The notes beneath the pieces are model-generated. The model searched no databases, was not told where the DNA came from, and was given only the letters and a program-made list of their open reading frames with translations. 64,000 bases of DNA from CAVXUB01 sp963764805 (GTDB lineage Bacteria; Actinomycetota; Acidimicrobiia; Acidimicrobiales; Bog-793), in contig CAVXUB010000006.1 in the NCBI GenBank assembly GCA_963764805.1, positions 372,001-436,000 on the forward strand, written 5' to 3'. A program made the position numbers and the translations under genes. How positions within the stretch are numbered: position 1 is the stretch's first letter; every line of letters starts with the position of its first letter. Of the stretch, positions 19,613-26,671 are shown piece by piece.

Positions 19613-20272
19613 TCATCTGCTGCCTCGCCTCGGACGAGGTGGATCGAGTTGGGTCGCCCGCTCGAAGAGGTCTGCGAGCTGCCGACCGAAGTGCTCGACG
19701 TCGAAGTGCGGATCGACAGCCATCCTTGGTGGCACCGAGTCGATCGCCGCTCTCACCGCGGCCGCCATCACCGCCGGGTCGAAGTCGGGACGAAACTCGC
19801 CCTTCTTCTGAAACGAGGAGAGCAGCTCCGTCCAGGCGGCCACGCCCTGCTGGAGGATCGAGGCGACGGGGGGGCTTTGCGACCCTCGTGCGCCACGGGT
19901 GTGCATCGCGATCTCGAAGAACGCGACCATGGCGGCGCGGTTCTCGCCCATGAAGGCGAGGTTCGACAGAATCGCCGTTCGCAGAACCCCCCGACCAGTG
20001 GACTCAGCGGCCACCCGCGGCTGCATGTAGGCCACCGCGCTGGCCAACACGTCGGCGATGACCGCCTGTTCGAGCGCCTCCTTGCCGTCGAAGTAGTACG
20101 AGATGATGCCCTTGCTCACCCCGATCCGCTGGGCTATGCGGGCGAGTGACGTCTGGGCGTAGCCGAGCTCGGCGATCGTCTCGATTGCCGACGCCACGAT
20201 CTGCGCCCGGCGGGCAGTCTCGATGAAGCTCTGCCTCCCCGAGGGGCTTCGAGGCGCTGTCGCTGACCGCAC
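19613..20272 (-). CDS. TetR-family regulator beside rifampicin phosphotransferase
   Basis: 219 residues from GTG 20272. The N-terminal HTH is clear: ARRAQIVASAIETIAELGYA, TSLARIAQRIGVSKGIISYY, FDGKEALEQAVI. The ligand domain is diverse (NRAAMVAFFEIAMHTRG). It is divergent from the rph-like gene with only 42 bases between the starts, so one operator would cover both promoters. It is likely to regulate that gene and itself; the inducer is unknown. Confidence 0.87.
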   Translation of the reverse strand: MRSATAPRSPSGRQSFIETARRAQIVASAIETIAELGYAQTSLARIAQRIGVSKGIISYYFDGKEALEQAVIADVLASAVAYMQPRVAAESTGRGVLRTAILSNLAFMGENRAAMVAFFEIAMHTRGARGSQSPPVASILQQGVAAWTELLSSFQKKGEFRPDFDPAVMAAAVRAAIDSVPPRMAVDPHFDVEHFGRQLADLFERATQLDPPRPRRGSR

Positions 20273-20314
20273 GGCCAGAATTTAGCACGACCGTCCAAAT
20301 ATCGGCCTGGAGTA

Positions 20315-22921
20315 GTGTCCCGGCTGGTGGGCGGGGAAGTGTTGGGTTTCGAAGCGATCGACCAGAGCCAGGTAGCGCTCGTCGGGGGCAAGGGAGCGAG
20401 CCTCGGGGAGTTGGCGCGGATCGACGGCATCCGGGTGCCCCGCGGCTTCTGCGTCACGACGGATGCGTTTCGGCGGATCATCGCGAGCGGGTCTGGGATC
20501 GACGCGGCGCTCGACCGACTGACGCGGCTGGATCCCGCAGACCGCGACGGGATCCGGACGGTCTCCGCCGAGCTCCGCGAGAAGATCCAAGCAGTCGCGA
20601 TTCCTGAGGACTTGGCCGCGGCCATCACCGCTGCGGTGGCACGGCTCGACGAGCATGCCGGGTACGCGGTGCGGTCGAGCGCTACCGCGGAGGACCTGCC
20701 CACCGCGTCCTTCGCCGGCCAGCAGGACACCTTCCTGAACGTCGTGGGGCCGGCGGCGATACTCGAGCACGTCAGCCGCTGCTGGGCCTCGCTCTTCACC
20801 GAGCGCGCCGTCACCTACCGCCTGCGCCGCGGCATCGACCATCGGCAGGTGCAGATGGCCGTCGTAATCCAGCAGATGGTCATCCCGCAGGCGTCGGGCG
20901 TCCTGTTCACGGCCGACCCCGTCAACGGCAACCGGAAGGTCGCGACCGTGGACGCGAGCTTCGGCCTGGGCGAGGCGCTCGTGTCCGGTGTGGTGAACCC
21001 TGACGTGTTCAAGGTGCGCGACGACGAGATCGTCGAGAGGATCCTGGCCTCGAAACACCTGGCGGTCGAAGCGCGCCCCGGTGGCGGCACCGAGCAGGTC
21101 GCGATCGACCCGGGCCGCCAGGCGCAGCCTGCACTCACGGACTCACAGGTGCTCGAGCTGGCGCGACTGGGTCGGCGGATCGAGGCGCACTTCGGGCGGC
21201 CCCAGGACATCGAGTGGTGCCTGGTCGACGACGACTTCCACATCGTGCAGAGCCGGCCGATCACCACGCTGTTCCCGATCCCCGCCGCGGCCGACGACGC
21301 GCCCCATGTGTACGTCTCCGTCGGCCACCAGCAGATGATGACGGACCCCATCAAGCCCCTCGGGGTCTCCTTCTGGCAGCTGACCGCAGCGGCGCCGATG
21401 CATGCGGCCGGCGGGCGCCTCTTCGTCGACGTCAGCCACCACCTCGCGTCGTCCACCAACCGGGAGCGCCTGATCGCCGGTTTCACGAAGTCCGACCCGC
21501 TGACCGGGGACGCCCTCCGCACGATCGCCGAGCGCGACTTCATCCCGTTGCTCCCCGCGGACGACGACAGCCCGGTGCCACGGTTCCTCCCGCCGCCAGA
21601 GCCGATCGAGCCGGATCCGGCGATCGTCGACGAGCTCATCGCCACCAACCGGGCGTCGGTCGCGGACTTGCGACGCGCCATCGAGCCGAGGTCCGGAACG
21701 GCGCTCATCGACACCATCCGCGAGGACATCGCCGAGATGAAGCGGATCCTGTTCGAGCCGCGCAGCTATCAGGTGTTCATGCTGGCGATGGAGGCCGCCG
21801 GGTGGCTCAACGAGCACCTGGAGGAGTGGCTCGGCGAGAAGAACGTGGCCGACGTCCTCACCAAGTCCGTCCCCAACAACGTCACCTCCGAGATGGGCCT
21901 CGCCCTCCTCGACGTCGCCGACGCGATCCGCCCGCATCCCGACGTGGTCGCGTTCCTGCGGAGCGTCGACGATGACGACTTCCTCGACGAGCTGTCGGCG
22001 CTTGAAGGCGGAGCGCAGGCGGAGGCGGCCTTCCGGGCCTATCTCGACGAGTACGGCATGCGCTGCGTGGGCGAGATCGACATCACGCGACCGCGCTGGG
22101 GCGAGCGACCGTCGATGCTGGTGCCGGTGATCCTCGGCAACATCGAGAACTTCGAGGCGGGGGAGGGAAGGCGGCGTTTCGAACAGGGGCGAGGCGAGGC
22201 CGAGGCGAAGGAGCAAGAGGTGCTCCGGCGCCTGCGGGCTTTGCCCGATGGCGACGCCAAGGCCGGCGAGACCAAGCAGATGATCGACCGTGTGCGGACC
22301 TTCATCGGCTATCGCGAATATCCAAAGTACGGCATGGTGAGCCGCTACTTCGTGTACAAGCAGGCGTTGCTCGGTGAGGCTGGGCGGCTGGTGCAGGCGG
22401 GCGTGCTGCGCGAGGCGGAAGACCTGTTCTTCCTCACGTTCCCCGAGATCGACGAGGTCGTCCGCACACGAGAGGTCGACGATGAGCTGATCCGCAGGCG
22501 CAAGGAGGAGTTCGCGTCCTACCGGTCGCTCACGCCTCCCCGCGTGCTCACCTCGGAAGGTGAGGTTGTCGCCGGCTCGTACAGGCGCGAGGACGTGCCG
22601 GCAGGGGCGCTCGTTGGTCTGGGCGTGTCAGCCGGGACGATCGAGGGGCGGGCCCGCGTGATCGTCGACATGGAGCAGGCCGACCTCGAGACGGGCGACA
22701 TCCTGGTCACCACGTTCACCGACCCGAGCTGGTCGCCGCTCTTCGTGACGGTTCGCGGCCTGGTGACCGAGGTCGGGGGGCTGATGACTCACGGCGCCGT
22801 CGTCGCTCGCGAGTATGGCCTGCCGGCGGTGGTGGGCGTGGAGGACGCCACGCAGCTGATCCAGGACGGACAGATGATCCGCGTGCACGGGACCGAGGGC
22901 TATGTCGAGCCGTTGTCGTGA
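20315..22921 (+). CDS. rph: Rifampicin phosphotransferase / PEP-synthase-like protein
   Basis: 868 residues from GTG 20315 (GTG 20339, VLGFEAIDQSQVALVGGKGA, is a likely alternative). The N-terminal ATP-binding domain carries GGKGASLGELARIDGIRVPR, SSATAEDLPTASFAGQQDTF and DIEWCLVDDDFHIVQSRPIT. The middle about 330-750 is the antibiotic-binding region. The C-terminal swivelling domain has GGLMTHGAVVAREYG, placing the phosphorylatable histidine at about residue 826, close to His825 of the Listeria enzyme, which is 867 residues long. RPH inactivates rifamycins by phosphorylation. PEP synthases share the fold, but length and domain order (ATP domain, insert, His domain) favour RPH. Confidence 0.85.
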   Translation: MSRLVGGEVLGFEAIDQSQVALVGGKGASLGELARIDGIRVPRGFCVTTDAFRRIIASGSGIDAALDRLTRLDPADRDGIRTVSAELREKIQAVAIPEDLAAAITAAVARLDEHAGYAVRSSATAEDLPTASFAGQQDTFLNVVGPAAILEHVSRCWASLFTERAVTYRLRRGIDHRQVQMAVVIQQMVIPQASGVLFTADPVNGNRKVATVDASFGLGEALVSGVVNPDVFKVRDDEIVERILASKHLAVEARPGGGTEQVAIDPGRQAQPALTDSQVLELARLGRRIEAHFGRPQDIEWCLVDDDFHIVQSRPITTLFPIPAAADDAPHVYVSVGHQQMMTDPIKPLGVSFWQLTAAAPMHAAGGRLFVDVSHHLASSTNRERLIAGFTKSDPLTGDALRTIAERDFIPLLPADDDSPVPRFLPPPEPIEPDPAIVDELIATNRASVADLRRAIEPRSGTALIDTIREDIAEMKRILFEPRSYQVFMLAMEAAGWLNEHLEEWLGEKNVADVLTKSVPNNVTSEMGLALLDVADAIRPHPDVVAFLRSVDDDDFLDELSALEGGAQAEAAFRAYLDEYGMRCVGEIDITRPRWGERPSMLVPVILGNIENFEAGEGRRRFEQGRGEAEAKEQEVLRRLRALPDGDAKAGETKQMIDRVRTFIGYREYPKYGMVSRYFVYKQALLGEAGRLVQAGVLREAEDLFFLTFPEIDEVVRTREVDDELIRRRKEEFASYRSLTPPRVLTSEGEVVAGSYRREDVPAGALVGLGVSAGTIEGRARVIVDMEQADLETGDILVTTFTDPSWSPLFVTVRGLVTEVGGLMTHGAVVAREYGLPAVVGVEDATQLIQDGQMIRVHGTEGYVEPLS

Positions 22922-23042
22922 GGCGTCGGTTGGTACGTACCTCTGCTGGCCGGCGGAAGGCATGGGTAGCAAGGGCGGGGGTATACCCATCCATAATGAG
23001 AGTGGCGTGGATTCGAAGATACGTAGATCGGGGGGCAAGAAC

Positions 23043-23531
23043 GTGGTAACCGCTCAGGAAGGACCGGGGCCGCCTCGAGACGCCGTGAGCGAGCCTTTGG
23101 TGGCCCCGACGACCGATCCGGCGCCGACTACGCAGGCGTCGGGGGCCGTCGTCCCTCGGACTCGGGCCAGTTCGGTCTGGGTCGCGCTCGCAGTCGGCCT
23201 GGTCCTCTTGGTGGTGGTGCTCGTCTTCATCCTCGAGAACCTTCATCCGGCGAGCGCCGCCTTCTTCGGCGCCCACTGGCGGATCCCGCTTGGCCTCGAT
23301 CTGCTGCTGGCTGCGGTCTTGGGCGGACTTGTCGTCTTCACGCTCGGTGCGGTGCGTATCGTCCAGCTCCGGCGGGTGGCTCGACGGCATCATCGGGCTC
23401 GAGTACGCGCCGAGTCGGAGGTGCTCGAAGGCGGTCAGGCGAATTCAGCGACCGGGGCGCTGCCGCCGAGTCCGCCCGGCTCGCAGGTCTCAGAAGCGGG
23501 TAGTTCGTCGCCCGCACCGCCGGGCGCCTGA
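23043..23531 (+). CDS. LapA-domain (DUF1049) membrane protein
   Basis: 162 residues from GTG 23043, preceded by a GGGGGG stretch. The disordered N-terminus (about 45 residues) is followed by VWVALAVGLVLLVVVLVFIL, then ENLHPASAAFFGAHWRIPLG, then a second membrane helix LLLAAVLGGLVVFTLGAVRI and a basic segment QLRRVARRHHRARVRAE. Two helices with a short loop carrying N/F-x-x-W are the LapA/DUF1049 pattern. The tail is Pro/Ser-rich. The role in actinobacteria is undefined. A GGGTATACCC palindrome lies upstream at 22979-22988. Confidence 0.75.
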   Translation: MVTAQEGPGPPRDAVSEPLVAPTTDPAPTTQASGAVVPRTRASSVWVALAVGLVLLVVVLVFILENLHPASAAFFGAHWRIPLGLDLLLAAVLGGLVVFTLGAVRIVQLRRVARRHHRARVRAESEVLEGGQANSATGALPPSPPGSQVSEAGSSSPAPPGA

Positions 23532-23641
23532 GCAGTCCCTTTCGAGAGGCGCTGGCCGGCGCCTGGGCGAGATGCACAACAGCGGCTTCGGCGGGCGGAA
23601 CTCATGTCGCGCACTCGTACTTCTCGAATCGAGAGAGATTC

Positions 23642-24298
23642 CTACGCGATGCGGTCGAGGCCGACGACGCGCCGCACGGTCTCGGTGACCACGTCGTCGA
23701 GCGGGGGGCGGGGGAAGTCGGGTCTGTCCAGCCGGAGGAGGACCTGGCCGTGCAGCGCCGGCCAGAGAATCGCAGCGAGCAGGATCGGGTCGGCGTCGTC
23801 GTCAGTCGCTCCGGTCTGCTGGCAACGCCTGATCGCCTCGGTCATCGACTCGTAGGCACCACGGCTCGCCGAACCCGCGGCGTTGTAGGACTGGGTGAAG
23901 ACGGCGGCGGGCAGCGCCGGCCCGAACATGAGCCTGTACTGACCGGGGTGGGACAGGGCGAAGTGCGCATAGGCCAGGCAGCGAGCGACAAGGACGGCAG
24001 GTGGGTCGTCGAGGCCGGCTACAGCTGCCTCTCGTGCGGCAGCCAGGTCAGCGAAGGCCCGCTCGGCGACAGCCACCTTGATCTCGTCGAGGTCGGCGAA
24101 GTGGAGGTACACCGATGTGGCGGCGACGCCGGTTCTGGCAGCGACAGCTCGGATCGAGAGTTGCCCGGCATCGCCGGTCTCGCTGAGCAGGGCGCAGGCG
24201 GCATCGATGAGGTCCTCGCGGAGGCGGGCCCCCTCACCGCGCGGGTTGATGCGCCGCCGGGCACGGCCTGCAGGGATCCGAGTGCTCGTCGGGGTCAT
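23642..24298 (-). CDS. TetR-family regulator
   Basis: 218 residues from ATG 24298 (MTPTSTRIPAGRARRRINPR). HTH: LREDLIDAACALLSETGDAG, LSIRAVAARTGVAATSVYLH, FADLDEIKVAVAERAF. The C-terminal part resembles the WHG/TetR_C_13 group (YRLMFGPALPA, ILWPALHGQVLLRLDRPDFP). Divergent from a small membrane protein gene with 104 bases between the starts, in which a GTTG-A-CAAC dyad overlaps a TTGACA box. Confidence 0.86.
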   Translation of the reverse strand: MTPTSTRIPAGRARRRINPRGEGARLREDLIDAACALLSETGDAGQLSIRAVAARTGVAATSVYLHFADLDEIKVAVAERAFADLAAAREAAVAGLDDPPAVLVARCLAYAHFALSHPGQYRLMFGPALPAAVFTQSYNAAGSASRGAYESMTEAIRRCQQTGATDDDADPILLAAILWPALHGQVLLRLDRPDFPRPPLDDVVTETVRRVVGLDRIA

Positions 24299-24330
24299 CT
24301 CTCTCCTTCTGGCGGTGGTCGAAAACATCT

Positions 24331-24339
24331 GTTGACAAC
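24331..24339. promoter_or_regulatory. Dyad GTTGACAAC overlapping a -35 box
   Basis: GTTG-A-CAAC at 24331-24339 contains TTGACA (24332-24337), a good -35 for the plus-strand membrane gene; a weak -10 (TAGGCT, 24357-24362) lies 19 bases on. A TetR dimer bound here would block that promoter. The flanks extend the symmetry only partly. Confidence 0.42.
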
Positions 24340-24402
24340 TGTAGCGCAATGGGTGTTAGGCTACGGGCGTACGGTGACAAAGCCGTCGTCAGGAGCGAGA
24401 CC

Positions 24403-24924
24403 ATGACCGTGACCACAACTCATCGAGGCGTGGGACGGCGCGGGCCCGTCGCCACGTCGGCTCTGCGAACGGGGAGCCCGGGAGAGGCCGGAGAGGCCGA
24501 AGGGGCCGGTGCGGCCGGAGGGGCCGGGGCGGCAGGACGGTCGCCGTGGCGCTGGTGGCTGATGACACTCGTCGTCGCCGGTGCCGCCCTCACCGCCGCC
24601 GGAGGAGTGTTGGCCCTCCATCCCGTAGGCGAGCACCTCAACACCGCCGGGCGGAACTACGCGGAGTACTTCTTCACCCGCAACGTGGCAATGGCCCTCC
24701 TGCTCCTCGTCACGCTGAGCCTGCGGGCACGACGACCCCTGTGTGCGTTGATGGTGCTCACCGCCCTCATCCAGATCCTCGACGGCATCACGGCAACCAT
24801 GACCGGGCGCCTTGGGCTGGTACCTGTTGACCTCGTGTTCGCCGCCGCGTTCCTCCTTGGCGCCGCCCACCTGTCCTCGAGTGCGCTCTGGAGGCCGTCG
24901 AGCTGGCGGGAAGGAACCTCCTGA
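24403..24924 (+). CDS. Small integral membrane protein, four helices
   Basis: 173 residues from ATG 24403, ribosome site AGGAGCGAG at 24391. A Gly/Ala-rich N-terminus (GEAGEAEGAGAAGGAGAAG) precedes four membrane segments: WWLMTLVVAGAALTAAGGVL, NVAMALLLLVTLSL, LCALMVLTALIQILDGITAT and PVDLVFAAAFLLGAAHL. The pattern recalls the DUF4267-type family. Function is unknown. It is probably controlled by the divergent TetR. Confidence 0.7.
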   Translation: MTVTTTHRGVGRRGPVATSALRTGSPGEAGEAEGAGAAGGAGAAGRSPWRWWLMTLVVAGAALTAAGGVLALHPVGEHLNTAGRNYAEYFFTRNVAMALLLLVTLSLRARRPLCALMVLTALIQILDGITATMTGRLGLVPVDLVFAAAFLLGAAHLSSSALWRPSSWREGTS

Positions 24925-25010
24925 CGATCCGGACGAGACCGACTTGACCTCGGCAGCTGCACGTCGCCCTCGCGGTAGAGAAGTTTCGAAACACTTGGCA
25001 GGATTAGAAG

Positions 25011-25391
25011 ATGATCGGCCGCCACCATCACGTCGTGCTCGACTGCCGGGATCCCCGTGCGCTCGCCGGGTTCTATTCCGAGTTGCTGGGCCTACCTGTG
25101 ACCTACGAGTCGGATGACTGGGTGGTGATCGCGGAGAACGATCACACCTCTGGTTTTGCTTTCCAGCTCGCGCCCGACCACCAACCTCCGGCGTGGCCTG
25201 ATCCTGAGCGCCCGCAGCAGTTCCACATCGACGTGATGGTCGACGACCCCGACGCTGCCGAGGCGCTAGTAGTAGCCATCGGGGCACGGCGAATCGCTCA
25301 CGGCGAGCACGTCTACTCGGACCCGGCTGGTCACCCGTTCTGTCTCGTGCGGCGGCCCGGCTGGGCTCCCCCGATCGGGCCCGATCTGTGA
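25011..25391 (+). CDS. VOC-superfamily (glyoxalase-like) protein
   Basis: 126 residues from ATG 25011. One pair of beta-alpha-beta-beta-beta units: HHHVVLDCRDPRALAGFYSE, LLGLPVTYESDDWVVIAEN, then QFHIDVMVDDPDAAEALVVA and YSDPAGHPFCLVRRPGW. Histidines in strand 1 and in HIDV, plus the C-terminal CLVRR position, are where metal ligands fall in the family. Belongs to the Glyoxalase_6 group; reaction unknown. It precedes the PadR gene by 42 bases. Confidence 0.83.
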   Translation: MIGRHHHVVLDCRDPRALAGFYSELLGLPVTYESDDWVVIAENDHTSGFAFQLAPDHQPPAWPDPERPQQFHIDVMVDDPDAAEALVVAIGARRIAHGEHVYSDPAGHPFCLVRRPGWAPPIGPDL

Positions 25392-25409
25392 TGCTATTGA
25401 TCGGGGGTA

Positions 25410-25422
25410 TACACTTAGTGTA
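25410..25422. promoter_or_regulatory. Perfect palindrome TACACT-T-AGTGTA at a leaderless promoter
   Basis: TACACT T AGTGTA (25410-25422) is followed at once by a -10-like TAGGCT (25421-25426), seven bases before the padR ATG at 25434. This spacing suggests a leaderless transcript and an autoregulatory PadR site covering the promoter. Confidence 0.55.
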
Positions 25423-25433
25423 GGCTCTCGGGT

Positions 25434-25958
25434 ATGAGCGTTCCGATGGCCATCCTCGGGCTCCTCGATCGTGAGCCCAGTCACGGCTACGACCTGAAGC
25501 GCGACTACGACACCTACTTCAGCCGCGGCCGACCACTGCCCTACGGGCAGGTCTACGCCACGCTCGCCCGCCTGGCGCGCGACGGCAAGGCCGCCGCCGG
25601 GGAGGCGGAGCCGGGGGCCGGCCCGGAGCGCAAGCGCTACACGATCACCGCCGCCGGCAAGTCCGAGGTCGAGGCCTGGCTCGCCTCGCCCCTGCCGGCC
25701 GAGCCGCACCTGCAGACGGATCTCTTCGTGAAGGTCGTCCTCTCGCTGATGCTCGATCGCCCGGCCGAGGAGTACCTCGACGTGCAGCGAGCCACTCACC
25801 TCGCCCGGATCCGCGAGCTCACCGAGCTCAAGCAGCGCGGCAACCTGATCGATGCGCTGCTCGCCGACCACGGCCTGTTCCATCTGGAGGCCGACCTGCG
25901 CTGGATCGACCTCACCACCGCACGGCTCAGCGCGCTCGCCGGCGAAGTGGCGTCGTGA
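25434..25958 (+). CDS. PadR-family regulator of the downstream ABC exporter
   Basis: 174 residues from ATG 25434. The winged-helix domain is typical: VPMAILGLLDREPSHGYDLK, PLPYGQVYATLARLARDGKA, then ERKRYTITAAGKSEVEAWL. The C-terminal dimerisation helices follow (YLDVQRATHLARIRELTELK). Its stop overlaps the ABC ATPase start in GTGA, so the three-gene unit padR-ATPase-permease is coupled. PadR proteins usually repress drug-responsive exporters like this one. Confidence 0.9.
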   Translation: MSVPMAILGLLDREPSHGYDLKRDYDTYFSRGRPLPYGQVYATLARLARDGKAAAGEAEPGAGPERKRYTITAAGKSEVEAWLASPLPAEPHLQTDLFVKVVLSLMLDRPAEEYLDVQRATHLARIRELTELKQRGNLIDALLADHGLFHLEADLRWIDLTTARLSALAGEVAS

Positions 25959-26671
25959 ACGGTGCCAGCGGCGCCTCCGTGGTCGGGGGCGGGGACGTGA
26001 TCATCGAAGCGCGGGACCTCATGCTCTCGTTCGGCGAGACGCCAGCGCTGCGCGGCGCCAGCGCCTCGGTGAGGCGAGGCGAGATCCTCGCCGTGATGGG
26101 TCCGAGCGGCTCGGGCAAGTCGACACTGCTCCACTGCCTGGCCGGCATCCTCGTTCCGGACTCCGGCGGGGTCACCTTCGACGGCCGGCGTGTCGACACG
26201 ATGCGGGAAGCGGAGCGCTCGAAACTGCGGCGGGAACGTTTCGGATTCGTCTTCCAGTTCGGCCAGCTCGTGCCGGAGCTGACGGCCGAGGAGAACGTCG
26301 CCCTGCCGCTCCTGCTCGGCGGGACGCGCCGTGACGAGGCGCTGCGAGCGGCGCGCGGCTGGTTCGAGCTCCTCGAGCTGGAGGGCATGGAGCGCCACCG
26401 CGCCGGCGAGATGTCCGGCGGCCAGGCTCAACGTGTTGCGCTGGCGCGCGGGCTCGTCGCCCATCCCGATGTGCTCTTCGCCGACGAGCCGACCGGATCG
26501 CTCGACTCGCTGAGCGGAGAGCTCGTCATGGGGCTGCTTACGGCGGCCGCACGCCAGCAGGGGACGACGGTGATCCTCGTCACTCACGAGCCGCGGGTCG
26601 CCGCCTACGCCGACCGCGAGGTGATCGTGCGGGACGGGCTCGTCACCTCCACCGAAGCGGCGCTCCGATGA
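25955..26671 (+). CDS. ABC exporter ATPase, MacB/LolD type
   Basis: 238 residues from GTG 25955. Walker A MGPSGSGKSTLLHCLAGIL, Q-loop FVFQFGQLVPELTAEENVAL, signature MSGGQAQRVALARGLV, Walker B DVLFADEPTGSLDSLSGE and the H-loop in VTHEPRVA are intact. The LVPELT segment is characteristic of FtsE/LolD/MacB ATPases that partner FtsX-like permeases. The permease start overlaps by four bases (ATGA). Confidence 0.93.
   Translation: MNGASGASVVGGGDVIIEARDLMLSFGETPALRGASASVRRGEILAVMGPSGSGKSTLLHCLAGILVPDSGGVTFDGRRVDTMREAERSKLRRERFGFVFQFGQLVPELTAEENVALPLLLGGTRRDEALRAARGWFELLELEGMERHRAGEMSGGQAQRVALARGLVAHPDVLFADEPTGSLDSLSGELVMGLLTAAARQQGTTVILVTHEPRVAAYADREVIVRDGLVTSTEAALR

Noticed and set aside
22979..22988. 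GGGTATACCC palindrome as an operator for the LapA-like gene
   Set aside because: Short, GC-flanked and without a nearby regulator; it could easily occur by chance.
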